A DNA stretch of 11,655 bases from the NCBI GenBank assembly GCA_031421855.1, contig JANOPN010000101.1, positions 1 to 11,655 on the forward strand. Reading direction: 5' to 3'. This stretch comes from JAAFHN01 sp031421855. GTDB taxonomy: Bacteria > Pseudomonadota > Gammaproteobacteria > Burkholderiales > Burkholderiaceae_C. Positions within the stretch are counted from its first letter, which is position 1. Each line of letters opens with the position of its first letter. Of this stretch, positions 7,607 through 11,655 are shown in pieces. A program made the position numbers and the translations under genes. The notes under the pieces are model-generated. The model saw only the letters and a list, made by a program, of their open reading frames with translations, was not told where the DNA came from and searched no databases.

Positions 7607-7662
7607 GTGCGGCGCGTTTTAATCATTTGGGCGTTGTGAACGGATTGACCCAAGGTTATCAG

Positions 7663-8025
7663 TTATCCCCCAACCCGCTTCACCGCGTGACCCAGTTTGG
7701 TGAGAGTTTGCATGAGCGTGGCAACATGATCGCCCTGCACTTCAATGGCGCCATTTTTGATGGTGCCGCCGCTGCCGCAGGCAGTTCGCAGCTGCTTACC
7801 CAAAGCCGTCAGGGCGGCTTCGTCCAAGTCTAGGCCGCGCACAATGCTGACGGATTTGCCGCCCCGGCCCTTGCTCTCGAGCTGAACCCGCACCACGCCG
7901 TCGAGCTTGCTGCGCACGGCTTGAAGACCCGCTTGCTTTGCCGTGGGGCAAATGCAGGCACTGATGGCCTTTCGACACGCCGGACAGGTTCGCCCGACTT
8001 CGGTTGAATAGACCAGATTACTCAT
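7663..8025 (-). CDS. yciH: SUI1/eIF1-like translation factor (YciH family)
   Basis: The 120-residue product opens LVYSTEVGR, as YciH proteins do. It then carries the SUI1 fold: VRVQLESKGRGGKSVSIVRG (about 45-64), GKQLRTACGSGGTIKNG (about 76-92), IEVQGDH and a final LGHAVKRVGG. SUI1 proteins bind the small ribosomal subunit and influence start-site fidelity; bacterial YciH has been linked to translational control under stress. Before the fold lies a cysteine cluster, C14-P-A-C17 and C24-I-C26, absent from E. coli YciH and possibly a zinc-binding knuckle. The ATG has no Shine-Dalgarno sequence, and an extended -10-like TGCTATAAAT lies directly in front of it. It sits between the M3 peptidase gene (69 nt) and the ABC operon (56 nt) on the same strand; cotranscription is possible. 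Confidence 0.9.
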   Translation of the reverse strand: MSNLVYSTEVGRTCPACRKAISACICPTAKQAGLQAVRSKLDGVVRVQLESKGRGGKSVSIVRGLDLDEAALTALGKQLRTACGSGGTIKNGAIEVQGDHVATLMQTLTKLGHAVKRVGG

Positions 8026-8028
8026 TTA

Positions 8029-8037
8029 TTTATAGCA
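8029..8037 (-). promoter_or_regulatory. Extended -10-like element abutting the SUI1 start codon
   Basis: TGC followed by TATAAA (8037-8029) matches an extended -10 (TGnTATAAT) in all but one position. No good -35 is present at 17 nt. The predicted start of transcription would fall on or inside the ATG at 8025, giving a leaderless mRNA. This fits the lack of a Shine-Dalgarno sequence, but AT-rich sequence can produce such a match by chance. Confidence 0.25.
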
Positions 8038-8060
8038 ACAAACTCAATAGGTTCGGTGAC

Positions 8061-8092
8061 CAAGTGCCAATAAATTAAAAAGTTAGCACTTG
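8061..8092 (-). repeat. Hairpin between the M3 peptidase and SUI1 genes
   Basis: On the minus strand CAAGTGCTAA (8092-8083) pairs with TTGGCACTTG (8070-8061), ten pairs including one G-U, around an AT-rich 12-nt loop. The pairing is complete only as minus-strand RNA; on the plus strand one position becomes a C-A mismatch. It begins 2 nt after the peptidase stop codon and has no T-run after it, so it is not a standard terminator. It may protect the 3' end of the peptidase mRNA or weaken read-through. Confidence 0.5.
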
Positions 8093-8094
8093 AA

Positions 8095-10131
8095 TCAGCG
8101 TTTGCCGCTGATTTCGGCATAAAACGCGTCACGGTTGGGTTCACGCCCTAGTAGCTCTTTGACCATGTCAATGGGCTCGCGCTGACCGCCGCTTGCCAAG
8201 ATGATGTCGCGGTAGCGTTTGCCCACGCTTGGGTCCATCAACTTGCCTTTGAAAGCGCTGAGCATGTCGAGCGCAATGACTTCCGACCACAAATAGCCGT
8301 AGTAGCCCGCGCCGTAACCGCTGGCCAAATGGCCGAAACTGGCGACAAACTTGGTTGCTTTGACGTGGCCCAGGGGCGTGGCCGACTCCATTTGCGCCCA
8401 AAGCGCTTGGGCGTCTTGGCGTTTCTCGCCGTGCAAGGCCATGTCGTACGCTGCATACAAGTGTTGGCGTGCATAACGCGAACCGCGCCCATACGTGCGG
8501 GCAGCTTCGAGTTTGGCAATTTGCTCATTGCTCAACGCCGGACAAGCAGGGCAAACGGTTTTGAACAGTGCCAAAGTCTCGGGGTTTCTGGCCCACTCTT
8601 CAAACATTTGTGATGGTGCCTCGACGAAGTCACGCTTGACTGCCGTTCCAGCCAAGCCAAGATAACGCGACGTGCTCAACGCACCGTGAAGCACATGGCC
8701 AAATTCGTGCAACAGCGTCTCGAGTTCGTCGTGGGTGAGGCCTTCGCGACTGAAATTGGTCACCAGCACCGAAAACGGCTTGCGCCCGGTCAAGGTACTC
8801 ACCCCGCGCACAGGCCAAGCGGCCGCATGGTTGTATTTGTCGTCGCGGGGAAACAAATCCATGTACACGCCGCCGATGAAAGCATTGGTCTTGACGTCGC
8901 GCACCTCAACATAGCGCACATCGGGATGCCACAGTTTGACGGCTTTGGGGTCGGCTGCGGGCACGAACTTCACGCCGTAGAGGTCTGACGCAACCTTGAA
9001 CATGAAATCCAAGCTCGCCTGAGTTGGAAAATTCTTGCGAAGCGCCTCTTGGTCGATTGAGAAGCGCTCTTTGCGCAAGCGCTCGCTGTAAAACGCACTA
9101 TCCCAGCGCTTGAGCACCGCATTGGCCTGGCCCGTGTGTTTGGCTTTGGCGGCGGTCAAATCAGCAATGTCTTGGCGCTCGCCAGCCTCGGTTGCGGCTT
9201 TGACGTCAATCAAAAACCGGTCAACTGCGCCCGCCGAGCCCGCCATGCGGCGACGCGCCACGTGATCCGCGTAGCTTTTGCTGCCAAACAAAGAAGCCAT
9301 TTCTCGGCGCAAGTCACTGATTTCGTTCAATATCTCCAAGTTTTTGTCGCCGCCTTCGTTCGACTTGGCCATCCAAAGCCGCTCGCGCGCCTCTTCGCTC
9401 ATGCCTTGCTGCATGTACGGCAGGTACGCCGGGTAGCTCATGTTGACGATGAAGTTGCCGCTTGCGTCTTTTTTGTGCAGCTTGAGCCAAGTCTCGGGCA
9501 TGCCTGCGACCTCGCCTGCGCTCATGGTCACGGTGGTCGGGTCTTCACGCACGTTGCGATCAAAGTTTTGGCTCAACTGCTCAAGTTTGTCCAAAATCGC
9601 CTTGATGCGAGCGCGTTTGTCCAAGCTCAGGGTCACGCCCGTATCTTCAAAACCCTCAACCACGCTTTTCTTCAATTGCGCATCCACCGCATCCTTTGGC
9701 ACCACCGCGCTCATATTTTTGAACACGCGCTCGTTTTGAAACAGCTTGGCCGAAAACGCCGTCAAATCGGTTGAGCAGGCTTCCGCCGCTTCGCGCACCG
9801 CTTTGTCGGTGAACACATTTGCCACCAAACTCGAAATGCCGTCCACCGCCTGCAAAATTTCGTCTAACTGATTCCATTTGGTAAGCATCGCCTTGCTCCC
9901 GACTGGTCCGCGCTCGAGCACGCCGACTTGTTTACCGGCCTTTGCAATCGTTGACGCGCATAGGCGCTTCATTTGCGCCGCGTCAGGAATCGGCATGCGC
10001 TCATAGCCTGCGTGCGCAGACGCAGCCTGCGCGCCACCGGCGACCCACGCGCAAGCCAGCGCTGCGGCCGTGATCAAGCTGGTTTTGGATGCGATGCTCG
10101 CGCCCCTTAGGACAATGGATAGTCGTGTCAT
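8095..10131 (-). CDS. Exported M3-family zinc oligopeptidase
   Basis: The predicted 678-residue metallopeptidase belongs to the thimet oligopeptidase/Dcp/OpdA family (M3), which cuts short peptides. Numbered from the ATG at 10131, the zinc motif HEFGH is at 475-479 with E476 catalytic. The third ligand E504 lies in FVEAPSQMFE, and the substrate-binding His and Tyr lie in the FGHLASGYGAGYYGYLW block (about 599-615). All key residues are intact. Residues 1-36 look like a signal peptide (RLSIVLRG, hydrophobic ITAAALACAWVAGGAQA), so a periplasmic location is likely, unlike cytosolic OpdA. The frame is open back to 10254. I chose 10131 because it places the signal peptide at the N terminus, the 41 extra residues look non-coding, and a weak promoter candidate falls within them. 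No Shine-Dalgarno sequence precedes the chosen ATG. Confidence 0.9.
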   Translation of the reverse strand: MTRLSIVLRGASIASKTSLITAAALACAWVAGGAQAASAHAGYERMPIPDAAQMKRLCASTIAKAGKQVGVLERGPVGSKAMLTKWNQLDEILQAVDGISSLVANVFTDKAVREAAEACSTDLTAFSAKLFQNERVFKNMSAVVPKDAVDAQLKKSVVEGFEDTGVTLSLDKRARIKAILDKLEQLSQNFDRNVREDPTTVTMSAGEVAGMPETWLKLHKKDASGNFIVNMSYPAYLPYMQQGMSEEARERLWMAKSNEGGDKNLEILNEISDLRREMASLFGSKSYADHVARRRMAGSAGAVDRFLIDVKAATEAGERQDIADLTAAKAKHTGQANAVLKRWDSAFYSERLRKERFSIDQEALRKNFPTQASLDFMFKVASDLYGVKFVPAADPKAVKLWHPDVRYVEVRDVKTNAFIGGVYMDLFPRDDKYNHAAAWPVRGVSTLTGRKPFSVLVTNFSREGLTHDELETLLHEFGHVLHGALSTSRYLGLAGTAVKRDFVEAPSQMFEEWARNPETLALFKTVCPACPALSNEQIAKLEAARTYGRGSRYARQHLYAAYDMALHGEKRQDAQALWAQMESATPLGHVKATKFVASFGHLASGYGAGYYGYLWSEVIALDMLSAFKGKLMDPSVGKRYRDIILASGGQREPIDMVKELLGREPNRDAFYAEISGKR

Positions 10132-10170
10132 GTGTGTTGCTTTGTGGACCGTGGGCTGTAAACACCCGAT

Positions 10171-10199
10171 TTTGCACTTGAAGCCATCAAAAGTGACAA
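10171..10199 (-). promoter_or_regulatory. Promoter candidate for the M3 peptidase gene
   Basis: TTGTCA (10199-10194, five of six consensus bases) is followed after exactly 17 nt by TGCAAA (10176-10171, a weak -10). It would start transcription about 30 nt before the ATG at 10131. The -35 is good, but the -10 matches in only three positions. Confidence 0.3.
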
Positions 10200-10273
10200 A
10201 GAACAACACGCTCTTTATCGAGCGGCTGCGCATGTGGCTGGCGTCCTTGGCCAACGGCGGTCGCTAGTATCAG

Positions 10274-10310
10274 CATGCTGGCTTGGATGCATCGCATGCA
10301 AGCCAGCATG
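10274..10310 (+). repeat. Perfect 12-bp inverted repeat in the divergent intergenic region
   Basis: CATGCTGGCTTG (10274-10285) is perfectly mirrored by CAAGCCAGCATG (10299-10310). Inside, after one G-G mismatch, ATGC (10287-10290) pairs with GCAT (10294-10297), leaving a three-base ATC loop. The structure is a long cruciform or RNA hairpin 67 bp before the nucleotidyltransferase ATG and between two divergent genes. No T-run follows in either direction, so it is not a terminator. It could be an operator for the downstream module or a solitary dispersed palindrome; no second copy is seen in the window. Confidence 0.85.
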
Positions 10311-10321
10311 AGAGCTGCGAA

Positions 10322-10348
10322 TTGCTGATGATCCTTCGGCCCTAAGAT
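10322..10348 (+). promoter_or_regulatory. Weak promoter candidate for the nucleotidyltransferase module
   Basis: TTGCTG (10322-10327) and TAAGAT (10343-10348) are separated by 15 nt, shorter than the preferred 17. They lie just downstream of the 12-bp inverted repeat and about 30 nt before the ATG at 10378. The elements match the consensus only in part. Confidence 0.22.
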
Positions 10349-10377
10349 GGCAAGACTTCCGAGCCAATTCTGTAACC

Positions 10378-10908
10378 ATGCCCGACCTCGTTAAACAAAT
10401 CCGCGAAGCGCTTTCCATGTTCGCAGCCGCCGACACAAAGCCTGCCTTGATCGGCGGCTTGGCGGTGGCTGCGCACAGCGTCGTACGCGCCACGAAAGAT
10501 GTGGATTTTCTTTTGCAGGCTGAGGATGGCGATGCGGTGCATGCAGCCTTGCTGAAGCTGGGCTACCAATGCATCCACCGCAGCGAAGATGCCGCCAACT
10601 ATGTGCGCGGCTCAGAAGGCTTGGATTTGCTTTACGCGCATCGTCCTCTTGCGCGACGCCTGTTAGCCCAAGCGTCAGAGCGCGAGACCCCGATGGGGCG
10701 CTTGCGCGTTATCAGCGTCGAAGGGCTCATTGGCTTCAAGCTGCAAGGCCATGTGAACGATGCCACGAGAACACGCGATTTGGACGACATTCGTGCGCTA
10801 ATGAAAATACACCGCGCGTCAATCGATGAGGTTCAACTGCGAGAGTACTTTGCACTGTTCGATCAAACAGAACTGCTGAATAAGCTCATTTTAGAAAATG
10901 ACAACTGA
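10378..10908 (+). CDS. AbiEii/MNT-like nucleotidyltransferase
   Basis: The 176-residue product has the polymerase-beta nucleotidyltransferase signature. IGGLAVAAH (25-33) supplies the GG loop, RATKDVDFLL (37-46) gives metal-binding D41 and D43, and LDLLYA (82-87) supplies a probable third carboxylate, D83. The C-terminal part has the FKLQGHVND-R-RDLDDIRAL pattern (about 120-141) common to AbiEii-type and related minimal nucleotidyltransferases. In known modules such enzymes transfer nucleotides to tRNA (AbiEii/MenT) or AMPylate a HEPN toxin (MntA). Which of these applies here cannot be told. The ATG at 10378 lacks a clear Shine-Dalgarno sequence. The stop codon lies inside the next gene (11-nt overlap, ATGACAACTGA), so the two are almost certainly translated together. 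No AbiEi-like antitoxin gene lies upstream. Confidence 0.8.
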   Translation: MPDLVKQIREALSMFAAADTKPALIGGLAVAAHSVVRATKDVDFLLQAEDGDAVHAALLKLGYQCIHRSEDAANYVRGSEGLDLLYAHRPLARRLLAQASERETPMGRLRVISVEGLIGFKLQGHVNDATRTRDLDDIRALMKIHRASIDEVQLREYFALFDQTELLNKLILENDN

Positions 10909-11113
10909 CACTCAACATGCACTGAATGAGTCCGTTTTTGTAGCGGGTTCAAGCGCAGTGTTGGTGCACGACGCTGGTGTTCCCTTTCAGCCACCGTTTG
11001 CCAACTCAGACCCTATCGTTGAGTGGATCAGCCTGATGGAAGTCGTGCAAATGCTATGCCCAGTTTGGCCCGTGCGCGACAAACCGATGCTTGGCAAAGA
11101 ATGGCGGCTGTGA
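10898..11113 (+). CDS. Small protein of unknown function coupled to the nucleotidyltransferase
   Basis: The predicted 71-residue, mildly acidic soluble protein is not one I can assign to a named family. Visible features are a hydrophobic, possibly beta-stranded stretch SVFVAGSSAVLVHD (12-25), a Pro-rich turn VPFQPPFANSDP (28-39), and an amphipathic helix EWISLMEVVQMLCPVWP (42-58) with two Trp and one Cys. The C-terminal tail ends in MLGKEWRL. Its ATG lies within the end of the nucleotidyltransferase gene with no ribosome binding site of its own, which points to translational coupling and a linked function. It lacks the Rx4-6H motif of HEPN toxins, and at 71 residues it is too short for an AbiEi antitoxin. 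An antitoxin, specificity subunit or substrate of the enzyme are all possible. The coupling and compositional fit support a real gene. Confidence 0.68.
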   Translation: MTTDTQHALNESVFVAGSSAVLVHDAGVPFQPPFANSDPIVEWISLMEVVQMLCPVWPVRDKPMLGKEWRL

Positions 11114-11434
11114 TTGCAGGTTTGGCATGGGTCACGCCAAACATGACACGTGGCACGTGGCACGCAGGCCAGACTACGCTGTGGTTGGGTCAGGTGTTGC
11201 TGGTTTCATACTGATCTCCTAAAGGCTTGGTGCGGTGAGTGAAGCGTCGCAGCGTGGCAGAACAGTCGTGCCACAGGGCTGCGATGAAGGCGTCAGACGA
11301 GCCCGGTTCAATACGCGTCCAAGCCGAGCCAACCAGGACGTGACCAACTAAACGCTGCGGTGCGCGCTGAACGCCAAGAGCCAAAACATCACCATTGACC
11401 AAGGAAAGAAGTCGCTCGTTTGCTAGCCCGCATA

Positions 11435-11655
11435 TTTCACCGTGACGGCATCCAGCGCACGCCGCAGCGGGATGCAGCGGCGTGCCGCATGGCGCGTCAG
11501 GGGCTCAATGCCCCTGCAAGGCAGGCGGTGCGGCGCTGCGCCCGCTGCGGGGATGCGATGGGTGCCGAGTGTTTTTGCGACGGTACAAATTGGATTTGAT
11601 AGAAATGACCACGTTTGCCTCGACAAAACGCCGCAAAAACACGTCCACGGTGAAA
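11435..11655. repeat. 10-bp inverted repeat bounding a 221-bp GC-rich block
   Basis: TTTCACCGTG at 11435-11444 is mirrored exactly by CACGGTGAAA at 11646-11655, the last bases of the window. An AC/GT continuation matches after a one-base gap. The enclosed block contains further inverted repeats. This could be the terminal repeats of a small non-autonomous element, but the right end coincides with the window edge and flanking target-site duplications cannot be examined. Confidence 0.35.
11462..11550. repeat. Nested GC-rich inverted repeats
   Basis: CCGCAGCGGG (11462-11471) is perfectly complementary to CCCGCTGCGG (11541-11550). Between them a second hairpin is formed by CAGGGGC (11498-11504) and GCCCCTG (11510-11516) with a five-base TCAAT loop. 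Together they can fold into a branched structure of about 90 nt in either strand. No T-run follows. Confidence 0.65.

Larger units (their letters stand above)
11114..11655. other. 542-bp stretch without a convincing gene, with nested inverted repeats
   Basis: No reading frame here has both a credible start and a recognisable product. The sequence holds a short direct repeat (ACGTGGC twice, about 11149-11162), then from about 11430 a GC-rich block with several inverted repeats, described separately. After 11570 it becomes AT-richer (TTTGATAGAAATG). The right edge may be the start of a repeat or gene cut by the window. It could be a degraded mobile or cassette-like insertion downstream of the nucleotidyltransferase module. 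Confidence 0.5.

Noticed and set aside
7607..7662. TPP riboswitch ahead of the ABC operon
   Set aside because: The 56-nt gap is too short for a THI-box aptamer and expression platform, and no CTGAGA-type core is present.
9136..9774. 212-residue plus-strand frame opposite the M3 peptidase gene
   Set aside because: Antisense shadow; the minus strand carries the HEFGH metallopeptidase with all catalytic residues.
11023..11214. 63-residue plus-strand frame overlapping the small gene downstream of the nucleotidyltransferase
   Set aside because: Out of frame with the coupled 71-residue gene, no ribosome binding site, and no conserved pattern.
11190..11402. 70-residue minus-strand frame
   Set aside because: Only a TTG start, no ribosome binding site and no recognised motif; kept as non-coding, though a remnant of a lost gene cannot be excluded.
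11423..11626. 67-residue minus-strand frame ending in VTVKYAG
   Set aside because: It runs straight through the nested inverted repeats, is rich in Arg, Pro and Cys as chance frames in GC-rich DNA are, and has no ribosome binding site.

Overview
The window is a gene-dense, moderately high-GC bacterial chromosome segment. Protein resemblance suggests Betaproteobacteria, order Burkholderiales and probably Comamonadaceae: a very long DUF349 protein, a YciH/SUI1 protein with an N-terminal cysteine cluster, and a SsuA/THI5-type ABC operon with two permeases. This placement rests on recall of families, not on a search. No rRNA, tRNA, CRISPR array or intact insertion sequence is visible.

Layout. 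(1) 1-258, plus strand: the 3' end of an MtfA-like (peptidase family M90) gene. It converges on and overlaps by 15 bp a 1055-residue DUF349 gene on the minus strand (244-3411). (2) 3412-3886: a protein-free interval with a weak promoter candidate for the DUF349 gene and two minus-strand Rho-independent terminators. The terminator at 3839-3860 closes the ABC operon. The one at 3577-3613 has no protein gene of its own and may end a small RNA with a CUCCUC hairpin loop. (3) 3887-7606, minus strand: a complete ABC importer operon in the order ATPase, permease A, permease B, periplasmic binding protein. Overlaps of 8 and 1 nt suggest translational coupling. The binding protein belongs to the SsuA/TauA/NMT1-THI5 superfamily; its substrate cannot be fixed from sequence, and no TPP riboswitch fits the 56-nt leader. 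(4) 7663-8025, minus: a SUI1/YciH-type translation factor. (5) 8095-10131, minus: an exported M3-family zinc oligopeptidase with the HEFGH motif. (6) 10132-10377: a divergent intergenic region with a perfect 12-bp inverted repeat and weak promoter-like sequences. (7) 10378-11113, plus: a two-gene module, an AbiEii/MNT-like nucleotidyltransferase overlapping by 11 nt a 71-residue protein of unknown function. (8) 11114-11655: no convincing gene, but nested GC-rich inverted repeats and a 10-bp inverted repeat reaching the window edge.

Most genes are ordinary housekeeping or transport functions. The best candidates for something undescribed are the nucleotidyltransferase plus small-protein pair with its upstream palindrome, which has the layout of a toxin-antitoxin module but lacks a recognisable HEPN or AbiEi partner, and the orphan-terminator RNA at about 3577-3690.
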